Shown in pieces: positions 1-11,440 of a stretch of 64,000 nt of DNA (within the stretch, counting starts at the first letter, position 1; each line of letters begins with the position of its first letter). This DNA is from Botrytis cinerea B05.10. Lineage: Eukaryota; Ascomycota; Leotiomycetes; Helotiales; Sclerotiniaceae. The notes below the pieces were generated by a model. It was not told where the DNA came from, searched no databases, and worked only from the letters and a program-made list of their open reading frames with translations. The stretch is taken from contig NC_037310.1 of NCBI RefSeq assembly GCF_000143535.2, positions 2,356,001 through 2,420,000 on the forward strand, written 5' to 3'. The position numbers and the translations under genes were made by a program.

Positions 1-3000
1 TCCAGTGGTAATGATGTTTACTCTCAATCAGAGGTGGGTATTTATCAATAATCTTCCTTCCGGAATGTTCTTGTCTCGGAATACTAACACCCCAACAGAT
101 TGTTGATTTTGTTATTTGGTTACTATTTTCAAAGTCCAAATCATCAAATGGGAGACTGCAACACTTACTTTGTCAAGGATATCGTAAAGATATCAGTTCT
201 CATTCTGTTAATAGGGATGAAGACTTCAGGACTTCTATTCCAGGAGTCAATTCAATGTATCCCAATAGTCATGTGACAGCTATGAAAGCATGGCCATGGC
301 CCCATGTTCTTGCTTTGCTAGGGAAAGCTGGAGAACGTGTCATGTGTGATTTGATTCTTGATTGTGGTGTTTTTGTTCAGATAGAGAATGCACATGGTAG
401 CTATTACCAACTCAGTGGTGGGTTTAAACAGTGTCTGGTTTGTTTAGTCTAGACTGACGACTACAAACAGGTCAGCCCTTGAGTGAACTGACACCCATTG
501 CAATTGCAAAAATTCATGGAGTATTATCTGAGACAGACAACCCTTCCAGGAAAAGCCAGCAATTCGTTGTCTTGCATAATCCAGCGGAAATCAATTTTGT
601 AAGAAATCGGATGCTTTACGCAAAAGCTGCTTTGAATGCAAAGGGTGAAGTTCAATTTGGTTTCAGGCACATCCGTAGGTTACCCTTGAGCTGGCAGCTT
701 GGATTCAAATTGATTGATTGTTCTGTGCAGACGTTTTGAACCGATTTCCATGTCAAGTCAATAATGGAAGTGGTACTATGTTTAGTCGTCGACGGCCTGA
801 GGAAAATATCACCCAAATTCTAATGTACATATTCCCCATGCAATTCGGCCTTCACAATGTCTTTACTTCAGAAGTTGACAATCGAGAAACTGTTCAGCCA
901 TTTAAAGATTATACTTTACGTGAAGAAGAAATTGATTCCAAATATCCTGATGCAAAGGCCATCAAAATCCCTAAAAGACTTCGTGGAAAAGCCAGGGATC
1001 TGGTCAAAAAATTCCAAATTTTGCACTCCAGGTGCTCATACAATAGCTTGTTAGAATATTATTGCCCGGTCAGTCTCCGAATTGGAATTTTGCGGCTTCT
1101 ATTAACATTTGCAGAATCGGAAGAATCAAGATGGCAGCGTAGAGGACATGAAGGAAAAGTGTTCTTCTAATTCGACGTCATTCGAGAGCCAGTCTTCTGG
1201 AAAAAGCCGCGCCTCCAATACATGTTCATCGAGTGCCCCCTCAATTCCAGCCCGAAAATCAACTTTGATGGACCATGCAAGTTCTGGTGCTGATGTATCT
1301 GCTTTCTGTCATGCCGTGCTTCGAAATATCGTACCACACGAATTTTGGGGCACGGGAGATGTGCAGGTACATAACGAAGGCATCTTTCAAAAGAATATGG
1401 ATAACTTTATTAGACTGAGAAGATTTGAAGCTTTGTCACTTCACGAAGTCACTCAGGGATTCAAGGTGAATTTTCCGTCATGATCGGACTTCATTTTGTT
1501 AATATGCAACAGATTGCCGAGATTGAATGGTTGGAAGCACCAAATACCTCGAACCAAAAATTGTCACTAACTGATTTCAACAAACGTCGTGAAATATTCC
1601 TTGAACTCATATACTATTTATTTGATTCAGTTCTTATCCCATTGGTTCGTTCAAACTTTCATGTCACTGAATCGAATATTCATCGTCAGCGACTATTCTT
1701 CTTTCGTCATGATGTCTGGAAATCTGTGGCTGAGCCTGCTCTGGCTTCATTGAAGTCGAAGATGTTCGAGGAAGTAAAATTGGGAGAGGCTCAGCAGATA
1801 CTGGGTTCGCGAGTCTTAGGCTTTAGTCAGATGCGACTGATACCTAAGGAGACCGGCGTGCGACCAATCATGAATCTAAGGAGAAGAGCAATGCGAAAAG
1901 GTGATAAGCGTCTGCTAGGCGCCAGTATTAATAGTGTGTTAGCGCCTGTTCATAACGTACTCACCCACGAGAAGGTAAGCGTCATTTACAGTCGTTTTTT
2001 TGTAAGACCTAACATCAGTAGGCAAGCAATATAGCTCGCCTTGGATCAACTCTTTTCTCTGTCGGCGATTTATATCAGAAGGTCAAATCCTTCAAAGCAT
2101 CTCTCAACTCATCAACAAAACCTCTCTACTTTGCCAAAGTTGATGTCCAGGCTGCTTTCGACACCATTCCTCAAGCTGCAGTCATCAAGCTCATGACTAC
2201 CGTTCCTTCCGAATCAGAGTACAGGTTCGCGAGACATGTTGAAATCCGTCCCACAGAAGCCTATGCCACCGACTTTAATGCACCAAATAAACCCATTCGA
2301 AGATGGAAATCACACGCCAAATCTCTTCATCATCTCGACAATTTCGATGAGGATCTCGAAAACGATATAGCCATTGGCAAGAAGAACACTGTGTTTGTTG
2401 AAAGTGTCGTCAACCAAATCCGTGATACCGACTCTCTTCTCCAAATTCTGACTCAACACATTTCACAAAACATGGTTAAAATCGGCAAGAAATTCTACCG
2501 TCAAAAGGAAGGAATTCCACAGGGCTCAGTCCTTTCCTCTTTACTTTGTAATTACTTCTATGCGGATCTCGAAGCCAAACATCTATCTTTTCTAAAATCT
2601 GGGGAAAGCCTGCTGCTGAGATTAATTGATGATTTCTTACTTATAACACTCAATCCCGCACATACAAAACGTTTCCTGAAAATAATGCATGATGGAATAC
2701 CAGAGTACGGGGTGGGTGTAAATCCAGACAAGACACTTACTAACTTCGAGGTGATGATTAATGGTAAGAAAATAAAGAGGGTGGTGGGTGAGAGAATGTT
2801 TCCTTATTGTGGTAATTTGGTGGACATGAAGACTTTGAATATTGCAAGAGATAGGGATAGGAGGAAAGATCTAGGTGAGCTTGTTTTGATTCGTTCTGCT
2901 TTCTCGTAGAATATATTACTACCATGAAACTGAATGCTAATACGTGACAAGTAATACAAGACTCGCTGACAGTCGAATATTCAAGAATTCCGGGTAAAAC

Positions 3001-3871
3001 ATTCCATCGGAAAGTGCTCAGTAAGTATCATTTCCTGATCTCGTTTTTCACAAAACTACAACGTCACAACATATGGAGGTATAACCCCAAACAATGCAAC
3101 TGCTGTCACATACGACCATAGACTGAAGAGAATTGGGCATCCCGTCCGCTCTGCCATACACAAGCTTCAGATCGGTGGATTAGTAGTTGGGTGGGTGACC
3201 ACCAGCGAATCCCCACTGTTGTATGTTTTTTTGTTTTGTTTTCTTTTTCTGAAAAGAATCTCAATGAAGCTCTGCATGTCCGTCCCTAGATGCTGCCATT
3301 TTTCTCTCCAATATTTATCTTGAATGCCGCCTTCATTTTGCGCCCCGCTTCCCCGCGCTCGCATTTGCTCTCCACTTTTACTTGAAACTTCAAATACAAA
3401 ATTAACACGCTCGTAGATTCACTCACCCTCCAAACCCACCCTATGTACCTCGACACTTCTCACAATTCTCTTTCCACGGTCCGGAAAAATATCTACACCT
3501 CTTATGTTGAAAGTGCAACGAAAATGATGGCATATATAAAATGCTTACCTGTTGCCAAAAAACCAAAACGTGCATTGGTGATTAAGACAGTAGAGGATTT
3601 AGTTAGGTTGGGATGGTGTTTAAGTAGACGGGGAAAGAAGAGAAGTAAAAATGTTGACGGGAAAGGGGGTGATCTGGATAAGGATGAGGAAGAGGAAGAG
3701 GAAGAGGAAAAAAGTGGCAAGAAAGATCAATATGCAGGTTATAAATGCGAGATTTCGAAGAGGGAGATGAGGAGATGGGGGCTGGGCGCTTTTTTGGAGG
3801 TCATGAAGAAGAGGCAGAGTGGGTATACGGGGGTGGTGGAATGGTTGGAAAGGGAGTTGGCAAAATTATGA
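1..3871 (+). CDS. TERT: Telomerase reverse transcriptase, 5' end outside window
   Basis: Catalytic protein subunit of telomerase, which copies the telomerase RNA template onto chromosome ends in the nucleus. Inferred exons are <1-33, 99-417, 471-674, 731-1068, 1115-1465, 1513-1974, 2022-2874, 2961-3020 and 3417-3871, giving one open frame of 1,024 residues without the missing N terminus. Visible family signatures in order: an N-terminal HLLCQGYRK block, the QPFKDYTLREEE block, the T-motif region (about 1384-1465), motifs 1/2 with RLIPKETGVRPIMNLRRR (about 1830-1884), motif A KVDVQAAFDTI with the metal-binding Asp codon at 2142, motif B' EGIPQGS (about 2510), motif C LIDDF with the Asp pair at 2628-2633, motif D, motif E FPYCGN, and a C-terminal thumb with LQTHPMYLDTSHNS. 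An acidic Glu-rich insert lies at about 3685-3710. The last intron (3021-3416) is unusually long and contains a 5S rRNA gene. The join across it restores the conserved KVLNSLTLQ sequence, so the gene looks functional. Confidence 0.93.
3021..3416 (+). other. TERT intron hosting the 5S gene
   Basis: The donor is GTAAGT, and the acceptor is TAG after an ATTAAC branch-like site. It is 396 nt against 46-86 nt for the other TERT introns. Upstream exon phase 1 (A) joins AT of the next exon to make the Asn of KVLNSLTLQ, which is strong support for these boundaries. Without the 119 nt 5S unit and its flanks the intron would still be longer than its neighbours. Confidence 0.85.
3108..3226 (+). rRNA. 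5S ribosomal RNA gene nested in TERT intron
   Basis: 119 nt matching fungal 5S rRNA: it begins ACATACGACCATA, carries the conserved TAGTAGTTGGGTGGGTGACC block and ACCAGCGAATCC, and ends GTTGTATGT. The first nine bases pair with the last nine (helix I). In helix II CTGAAG pairs with CTTCAG; this differs from the sequence I recall for Neurospora but keeps pairing. A run of seven T at 3226-3232 is a normal RNA polymerase III terminator. Dispersed 5S genes are usual in filamentous ascomycetes. The position inside an intron of a polymerase II gene, on the same strand, is the odd part. Confidence 0.93.
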
Positions 3872-4436
3872 TGGGGAAGGAGAGAGGAGGAGATGGGGAG
3901 TTGGGTAATGTATCGATTTGTTCGATGGATCATTTTCCAAAAGGGCATGGGGAGGAGAAGGACAAGCGAGCGTCATTTGAATCGTGGAGGCATTCGTACT
4001 TGTACTTTTATTAGTGTCTCATTACTATCTAATATCGATCCATTTACATATGGATTCTAATACGGATAGATACACTCAAACCCAGAAAGTCCATACTCAA
4101 TCTCATATCACAACCACATATCAATTACGCATGCGATGAAAGAGATGTGATTTTGTATATAATGTATGTCCTACCAACGTGAGTGCCTCTTTTGCGAATT
4201 TTCCAAATTGAGATTGAGTTCATTCATTCATTCATTCATGCTTTTGTTTATTCTCGCCTCGCCTCGCCTCTACTGAGTTCGAGTCTGAATGAGATACTGA
4301 TGTGTGTGTTGCGGGTTGTGGGTTGTAGGTTGTAGGTTGTATATCCGTATCTATATCACTACTTGAGTTTTGAGTCTTGAGTCTTGAAAATTGAGGACAT
4401 CTTGCGATTTGAGAGGGGAAGCGAGGGGAGAAGGGG

Positions 4437-4462
4437 AGAAAGAAAGAAAGAAAGAAAGAAAA
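4437..4462. repeat. (GAAA)n microsatellite
   Basis: About six GAAA units followed by an AAAGAGG-type purine tract. Confidence 0.85.
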
Positions 4463-4517
4463 AGAGGAAAAGAGGAAAAGAGGAAACATCCTTTTCTCTC
4501 CCCTCTCTTCACCTCGC

Positions 4518-4522
<5 letters not shown>

Positions 4523-4558
<36 letters not shown>
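4523..4558. repeat. (CT)18 microsatellite
   Basis: Uninterrupted CT dinucleotide tract. The short ORFs over it are artefacts of the repeat. Confidence 0.9.
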
Positions 4559-4560
<2 letters not shown>

Positions 4561-5219
4561 CTACTGGAAGACAAGCCCAAGTCCAAGTCCGGGGTTTTTA
4601 CCCGACTTGATTTTCATTTTTACAATTTTTGTTGTTGAGTTTGCTTGGGTGATGGGTGATAGTAACATTTGTTTATTTGCTTGTACACAAGGGAGCAAAC
4701 AAACCATACTGGAATTCGAGTCAGTTACATAAAAATACCACATCCAAAAAAACAAACATTATTTATTGACTTTTTACACAGATATCTATCTACACACACA
4801 CACATGCATGGAATCCTAGGATTAATAAACCTTTCCAATCTCCATTTCAATTTCCTACCTCAACAGATTCAATCATCTATTCATCTACCATCATGCATGA
4901 TTGCACCATTGTCCCCCTAAGTCGCTCTTCCAGAATTCCAGAATTTCTATGGCCCATTTCATTCCATCCCCCGAATTATTGCACTATGAATAATCGTCGT
5001 TCCTCCTAACCCCAAAACTCCCAATTTAAAGTCCTGTTTTCCAACTCCTTGCCAGTGGCTCCAAATTCCAAGATAACCGCGTGCGGCATCTTGTACCGGC
5101 AAATTATACATAAATAAAAAAAACGACCATGCCCCTAGGCCCATTACTCCTGCTTTTCCCAAGCGTATACCCATTTTTAATACCTCGATACCAATGTACA
5201 TACAATACGTTAAGAATGA

Positions 5220-7913
5220 TCAGTTCCTCCGATGCTCGTAATTAGGATGTGAGTTCGAATACTGCGCATGAGGATGGCCGTTACCATTACTGTGAAGATG
5301 TGGCGGATTTGGCGGATTTGCGTATTGCGCATGAGAGGGGCCATTGCCGTTGCCATTACCATTGGCATGATTTGGGGCCGCTATTGGAAACTGCGAAGGA
5401 GCTGCGATTGTATTCGAATACTGCGCATGCGATTGACCATTGCCGTTGCTATTACTGTTGATATGCGATGGAGTTGCTGATGGATTTCCATACTGTGCGT
5501 GTGTGGGAATCACTCCATATCCACCCGTGGGCCAACTTACATATGGCTGTTGGGGCTGCATTCCCTGCAGCGCTGTAGCGGTGACTTGTTCGTTAATAGC
5601 AGGCATGCTACGGTCCATGTATGAATCCATCATCGGCGCTGAGACTTGTGGGCTATGAGTAAAGGCATCCGGTCCAACTTTCCAAGGGATACTGAAATTA
5701 TTCCCTAGAATTAAATCAAAGACGTTGTCAATATTGCTCTGCTGGGGGTTTTCGAATTCAATGTCGATATCAGGGATGGCTTGAACATGAGACTGCATCT
5801 GCATGGCATCGTAGTGTTGAGATTGTGCGGCAGTTACATGGTTATCAATTATACCGACAATTTGAGCAAATTGGAAAGATACCTGTGTGAGCATAGCGAA
5901 GACTGGACAAAGGCGAATGTTATCCATCGCGTTCCTTACATCAAAGACGGCTTTCCTGCGAGAGATTTCTTCGTCATTGTCTGGCTCATCTTTGGCTAGG
6001 AACTCCAACGCGATGACGGCCACGCTGTGATATACGTAGTAGGGATCAGTCCAGGTTACACCATTGAATTGGTTTAAAGTGATAAGATGATAGATGAGCT
6101 TAAGAGCTTCCTTGGAAGAAAGGCCGCATTTGGAACTCAACTTGTGTTCTTGTTCACCGAGATGGTTAGCGCTAACGTGTTTCCCTTTTTTCCGAGCTAC
6201 CTGTAGCATTGCTTTCCGTACTGCGTAAGGCCGAGTAACAAGTGACTGTACAAGATGGAACTGAAGATGAAGTAGATAAATCGCACGCGAGTGGGCTCGT
6301 GGAATTCCTTGAAGTCCGAGGCGAAGGTGTGGTGGTAACCGTTCGCGCCATTCGTCCGACTCCGCGAGTAATCTATCGGCCCAAATGATCCTGTGTTTCT
6401 CATCACCCGGAGATAGAATGACGTTAGAGGGATACATCATCTTACTAGTACGCGCCATTATTCTTGTCAAACGACACAACTCCTCGACGTATCCCATAGG
6501 TACATGTGCACTGCCGTCAAGCAGGTCTTCGTTGGGATATTTAACTGTGACTTCCATGTCGTCAATAGAACAGGGTCTGCCCAGAATAGTGCATGAATTC
6601 TGTTCGAGTACGTAAATTGTCCACCACACCCGGCGTCGAACCTCAATTTCGCCTGCATCGAGATTTCTGTTGCCTCCTTCTCGATGCATTCCAAGAGTCA
6701 TGGCCATTCTCAAAACCGCACCTAGCATCGTCCAAGCTGCGTTACGTTCAGACATGTTATGTAAATACATATGCAAAAGGAGCAGAGCTTGAATATTGAC
6801 CAGTGTACTGGTATATTGAAGTTGGGACACTCGCGACTGGACCCATACTTTATAATTGTGAATCATTTGCAGGTACAAATCATCCTGTGGGTCGATAGTT
6901 TGAGCTCCGAGTACTAGAACCATGAGAACAGAACATAGCCACCCGGCTTCGAAATCTTGCACTTGATTACCAAGTTGGCTCCACATGCTCTCGTAGCGCT
7001 GTTCAAAAGAGCGACGTCTAAAAAGCATAAAATCGGGGTGAACATGGTCAAAGAACGACTGAACTAAAACATCCGCGATTTCTCGAGCAGGAAGAAGTGA
7101 AGATAGAGGCTCTTTCTCTGATGGATCTTTGCCTGGGACAAGTGGAAGCACGTGACGGCTTCTAGATACTTGAGGATCTCGTTCGAGATCTGCTGGTCCA
7201 GGGGCGGTATGTTTTTCTTCGGCCGCTTTGGGCTCTAAACCTTTGCTCCATTTTGACGTCGCGAAGTTTATCATCAACTTCATACTTGGATCGTTCTGGT
7301 CAAGAACTTGAGCATATGATCCTACCAGCGCACGAAGATTGAGGGCAAATCCAAAACTTGAAGAAGGTCCAATAAAATGTGATTGTCCCCCCGAAGGTGT
7401 GGGAACAAGTGTTTCCTGTGGCGAGCTGGGTAAGGTTGCAGATTTCTCTGTTGGCGTTGGCTCTTCTTTCAAGGCTCGTTGGCTACCCTCGGAATAAGCT
7501 GGTGACGATGCCAATTCCTTTGGGACTTGTGCAAAAATTTCCTCCATGCGCGTATCGCCCGCAGCGAGGTTTTCTTCCGTGAATTCGGGTAACGTTATTT
7601 TATGCTCTGCAGCAATCTCATAGAGAACGTCGATCTCATTCGTATCCTTATTGGGGAGTAATCCTTTGACCAGCGCATCCAGAACGCGATATCGCATACT
7701 AAGCGTCTCAACACTTCCATAGATTCGCGTCTTCCGGGGTAAGGTGGATTTACATTCTACACGGGCTTCCACACAATTCTCGCATGGATCCTCTCCCACT
7801 CTAGAACAACGCACTCTACGCTTTTTGCAACGATCGCAAGAAACCAGAGCTCTTTTTCGCAGGTGATCCGCAATACGGACCTTGCCAGGCTTTTTCCTTT
7901 TGGACGAATCCAT
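5220..7913 (-). CDS. Zn(II)2Cys6 fungal transcription factor
   Basis: Single-exon ORF of 897 residues. A binuclear zinc cluster lies near the N terminus with Cys at 26, 29, 36, 44, 47 and 54 (CX2CX6CX7CX2CX6C), preceded by a basic stretch typical of nuclear localisation and DNA contact. The central part (about 280-560) looks like the fungal-specific transcription factor domain, with HVHPDFMLFRRRSFEQRY and the RRRVWWTIYVLEQ block found in this superfamily. The last 130 residues are low complexity: Asn/Gly-rich with four HAQY(G/S/A)N repeats, likely a disordered activation tail. It would bind CGG-containing DNA and regulate transcription, but the target pathway cannot be told from sequence. The first ATG opens the frame directly before the zinc cluster, so the start is probably right. 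The nearest divergent gene is the MFS transporter 4.2 kb away; co-regulation is possible but unsupported. Confidence 0.9.
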   Translation of the reverse strand: MDSSKRKKPGKVRIADHLRKRALVSCDRCKKRRVRCSRVGEDPCENCVEARVECKSTLPRKTRIYGSVETLSMRYRVLDALVKGLLPNKDTNEIDVLYEIAAEHKITLPEFTEENLAAGDTRMEEIFAQVPKELASSPAYSEGSQRALKEEPTPTEKSATLPSSPQETLVPTPSGGQSHFIGPSSSFGFALNLRALVGSYAQVLDQNDPSMKLMINFATSKWSKGLEPKAAEEKHTAPGPADLERDPQVSRSRHVLPLVPGKDPSEKEPLSSLLPAREIADVLVQSFFDHVHPDFMLFRRRSFEQRYESMWSQLGNQVQDFEAGWLCSVLMVLVLGAQTIDPQDDLYLQMIHNYKVWVQSRVSQLQYTSTLVNIQALLLLHMYLHNMSERNAAWTMLGAVLRMAMTLGMHREGGNRNLDAGEIEVRRRVWWTIYVLEQNSCTILGRPCSIDDMEVTVKYPNEDLLDGSAHVPMGYVEELCRLTRIMARTSKMMYPSNVILSPGDEKHRIIWADRLLAESDEWRERLPPHLRLGLQGIPRAHSRAIYLLHLQFHLVQSLVTRPYAVRKAMLQVARKKGKHVSANHLGEQEHKLSSKCGLSSKEALKLIYHLITLNQFNGVTWTDPYYVYHSVAVIALEFLAKDEPDNDEEISRRKAVFDVRNAMDNIRLCPVFAMLTQVSFQFAQIVGIIDNHVTAAQSQHYDAMQMQSHVQAIPDIDIEFENPQQSNIDNVFDLILGNNFSIPWKVGPDAFTHSPQVSAPMMDSYMDRSMPAINEQVTATALQGMQPQQPYVSWPTGGYGVIPTHAQYGNPSATPSHINSNSNGNGQSHAQYSNTIAAPSQFPIAAPNHANGNGNGNGPSHAQYANPPNPPHLHSNGNGHPHAQYSNSHPNYEHRRN

Positions 7914-8459
7914 CTTCTGTACGCAGGGAGGGGGGGGGGAGTGAGATCTAACCCCGCAAAACCCAGGGTGTCAAGAGATAGAGTCGTAGGGATTTCGATT
8001 TGAGTATCAATAATTTGTAACAGTTATGCGTGTGAAGGGTTATGAAGAAGCATGGAGGTTTATGGATGAAGGTCTTGAGTACAGAAATGAAGACGTATCA
8101 ATTCATTTCTTCACGATTGTATGACTAGGGAGGAACAATACAGTTACTCGAATGAAGTGCAATTAGTGTACTAGTCCGTGCTAGTACTAGGTGCTAGGTA
8201 GTATCTGAATGTGAATGCGATGTGACTGAGCGATTGCCAGATCTCAGATCTCGTGTGTGATACGGAGCCCAGTATAGATGGGGGAAAGATACCATATGGA
8301 GTAAATATCGCATGTACGGAAGAAGGAGGGTGAAGAGGTCAAACTTGAGTGATGGGACAGGGAGGGAGGGAGGGAGGTACGAGGAGGTAATCTTATGATA
8401 ACGAAGAAAGGACAATTCAATAATCAAGGATAGAAGAGATACCCAGCACGTTGATCATA

Positions 8460-8481
8460 GGTAGGTAGGTAGGTAGGTAGG
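8460..8481. repeat. (GGTA)n microsatellite
   Basis: About five perfect GGTA units, followed by GGGAGATG-type imperfect repeats to about 8527. Confidence 0.8.
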
Positions 8482-9080
8482 CCGAGGGGAGATGGGAGAT
8501 GGGAGGTGGGAGATGGGAGATGGGAGAGAAGTCGATGTTCGTTGCTGATGCGAGTGCTAGTGCTAGTGTGCTAGTGCAGTGCTGCTGGTGCTGGTGCTGA
8601 CTTATCAACTTTTTTTTCATTAGCCTCTTTTTTTTTCTCGCAATCGTTTTGGGCCAGGGCCAGTGGGTGGCCATGCCATGTAACAAACTTGAGAAAGTGC
8701 CGGCGCAGATAGACAGACACGGAGTACACATATCCCTCCTACCCAGACACCTAGGGAGATGTTCATTTGCCTTGACAAGGATGCGTTACGGCCTACGGGT
8801 TTGCATATGTTGGAAGACAGATTTCACAAGGACCGCTGCAGAGGCTCCACACGGACAGAATCCATCGTGCGTCGCGTGAGAAGGGCAAGAATATAGTAAA
8901 TAGAGTTGATGATTTGCCGGTAGATGTCGACATAGGCAATGTGTAGCTATTAGCACTCTCTATTCCGTATAGATACCATTGAAGCTGTACATGTACCAAG
9001 GTACCCAGGGCACCTAGGTAGTAAGTAATAGCAGGTATTAGGTCTTCCTCTTACTTCCAAATACTAACGATATTGTACGG

Positions 9081-9171
9081 TTGGACTTGCACCTGGCTTG
9101 AACCTGGACTTGAACCTGGACTTGAACCTGGACTTGGACTTGGACTTCGACTTGGACTTCGACTTGGACTT
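9081..9171. repeat. 12-nt tandem array, TTGAACCTGGAC type
   Basis: Consecutive variants of TTGAACCTGGAC that grade into TTGGAC and TTCGACTTGGAC units. About seven units in all, partly degenerate. Confidence 0.8.
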
Positions 9172-10157
9172 GCTTGTACTGTAACTTGTTTGCAACTTGC
9201 AAGACTTCCTTCCCTAGTACTTGATCAACCCCCGGAAATGTCCTGATCGGAAGATTATCTTAGTGTGAAAGTATACACACCACTGCGGACAGATGGGCAA
9301 AGCTGGAAGTTTGCTCATTGGGGATTTAATAGGTTTCAGTGTCAGGTAGATCTCAAACTACCACAAACCCAGCCAAGTGCTAACCAAGATCTCACAAAGT
9401 GCATAGTCTATATATCAAATGCAGCCCCTCCTCGCCCCCCAGCTGCTCATCATAGTAGATCCTTAGTATTTAGGTTCTTTTTAGTAGGTATCGTGCATCT
9501 CAACTTGGTAGTTCTTGACGAGATGGAGGTTTTGGAAAAAGCAAATCTGATACATGATGTTCACCAGTTGTTATCGTAGATTGAGGGGAATGGGAATCCG
9601 TCTGCTCCATGACACCCATCAAATTCTCCCGTCAACCGTATGTATGTGTGGCCATTGTTAGTCGCCTCCAGGACTTAGCTACATCCAGTACATGCAAAGA
9701 CGAGGAGATCTACCCGAGCAAGCGTTGATGCACCAGGTGAGTGAACCATTCTTATCTTATCGAATTTTATATTGATGCATATTCCAACACGTTGCTAGAT
9801 AACTGGGCAGGTGTTTCGTTATGATTCATTATTGTGTTGGTACTCTGCTCTCATGATTCATTGGACATCAGTCCTTTCCGAATTGAATTGGGGCTTTTGG
9901 TTTGAGGAATGCCAACGAAATGTAACCTGCCATTCATCTCTTATCCATCTCTTATCCCTTATCCATTGACCATCCATTGACCACTTACCATTGACCACTT
10001 ACCGTTGACCACTGTCTGCTGCCCATCGCCAATTAGCCTTTAGACTTCATTTTCCCCGTCGGTACCGATACACTGGAGCCAGTCTCCAGTCATTTCAGCA
10101 CTGCAACTTGTTACGAGGATATGGAGCATGCCTAGGAACCGCACCTAGCATCGCTCT

Positions 10158-10193
10158 ATTGGTTGCCCCCCTATCATCCGCACTCCGTATAAA
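10158..10193 (+). promoter_or_regulatory. Promoter-like CCAAT/TATA pair
   Basis: ATTGG (inverted CCAAT) at 10158-10162 and TATAAA at 10188-10193. No coding sequence follows closely, so this is only suggestive. Confidence 0.25.
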
Positions 10194-10878
10194 TTTCGAC
10201 GATGTTCGATGTACCTCGTATCTCGACATTACGGTAGAATGATGCAGGTATTTCGTACGTACCTAGCACGGTCTGCATGGTCTGATGTGTGTGAAATACC
10301 AAGGCTCTTATTATTAACAAGACTCCGCTACCGGTGGCCGTCGGAAATGACCCAAATCACACAATTCACTCGCTGCTGCTGCTGCTTTTATGCCTTGGGC
10401 CAGTGCCGGCAATCCATGTTGCCCCAGCTGGTGCTGGTGCAGGTGATTCGCCTCCAACTACCCACATTGTGCGATTGAACTTGGCTTACATAAGCAGCCG
10501 TCTCTTGGCGCTGATTCGCACATTATCCAATACTTTGAACCTCCGCCGTGCTAGATGTTGCAGTTCCATTTTTGATCCACAGAGAGTGCGTAAGATACTT
10601 TGCAAACGAGCGAATCAGCACTCACGACACACAGGAAAAGCGGAAATCGAAATCAGAGTTCACAAACTTAATCAAGTTCGGGCCAAGTCTTCACTCAGAC
10701 GCCCCATTCACGCCTTCCCCCTCGTGCCCTTGTGGTCTGGCTCTCTCTTCTCTCTGCTCTCTCCTCTCTCGATTGAGTTACTACGACTCGTCCTGGCTAC
10801 GATTACCCCCAACATGTTTCTTTCCCTCCTTTCGTAAGGGACAAGCTTTTTCGTATCCAATACAACTCATTAGCTGAG

Positions 10879-10909
10879 ATTGGCGCTCCGCCGACTAGGT
10901 ATAAAATGG
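10879..10909 (+). promoter_or_regulatory. Promoter-like CCAAT/TATA pair
   Basis: ATTGG at 10879-10883 and TATAAAATGG at 10900-10909, spaced as in many fungal promoters. The nearest downstream gene on this strand is the MFS transporter 1.2 kb away, which would imply a long leader. Confidence 0.3.
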
Positions 10910-11080
10910 AGAAAGAGTGAAGAAGAAGAAAAAAAGAAACGAAAAAGAAAAGAAACGAGAGAAGAGTAGATGTGTTGATCGATGTTGCTATGGTATGTTT
11001 ATCATCCTATCGTTCCTCTCTTCATTCAAGTCAAAAAAGAAAGACATACCGGTTTAGTATTTTTCTTCTCCCTTCTTCTT

Positions 11081-11134
11081 GCTCTTGCTCTTGCTCTTGC
11101 TCTTGCTCTTGCTCTTGCTCTTGCTCTTGCTCTT
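11081..11134. repeat. (GCTCTT)9 hexanucleotide repeat
   Basis: Nine uninterrupted GCTCTT units, then CTT and CTC trinucleotide tracts up to about 11158. Translation gives alternating Ala-Leu or Ser-Cys only. Confidence 0.9.
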
Positions 11135-11398
11135 CTTCTTCTCCTCCTCCTCCTCCGCCTCCTTCGTCCTCTTTTAACAACTGCCGTCGCTCTTTCCTAC
11201 CTACCATATACCTATCCTACATCAAACGATCCATTTTACCCGGTCATTTTACTTCTTGCGCTGTATTCCTTGTATCAAAAACAGTTGGTTCAAATTTATA
11301 AGGTTATTGAATCAATCAACCAATCTATCAATCAATCTATCTATCCACTTTTTTCAATATCCTCAAATCTCATTCATCGTTCGAGATCATTTTAATCC

Positions 11399-11400
<2 letters not shown>

Positions 11401-11437
<37 letters not shown>
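11401..11437. repeat. (AC)n microsatellite
   Basis: 37-nt uninterrupted AC tract immediately before a TACGGAGTACA motif. Confidence 0.9.

Positions 11438-11440
<3 letters not shown>

Larger units (their letters stand above)
3872..5219. other. Intergenic region with microsatellites
   Basis: The 3' ends of TERT (+) and the Zn2Cys6 gene (-) converge here. No coding stretch longer than simple-sequence ORFs is seen. It holds a GAAA tract and a long CT tract (listed separately) plus short GTTGTAG-type direct repeats near 4310-4340. Confidence 0.6.

Noticed and set aside
3502..4014. Overlapping ORFs on both strands at the TERT 3' end
   Set aside because: They are shadows of the Glu-rich TERT exon; the TERT frame has clear family motifs.
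6714..10153. Identical 17-mer AACCGCACCTAGCATCG at 6714-6730 (inside the transcription factor gene) and 10137-10153
   Set aside because: A single shared 17-mer in a window this size is close to chance, and there is no flanking similarity.
10972..11395. Two ORFs with long Ala-Leu or Ser-Cys runs
   Set aside because: Generated by the GCTCTT hexanucleotide array; no conserved sequence on either side.
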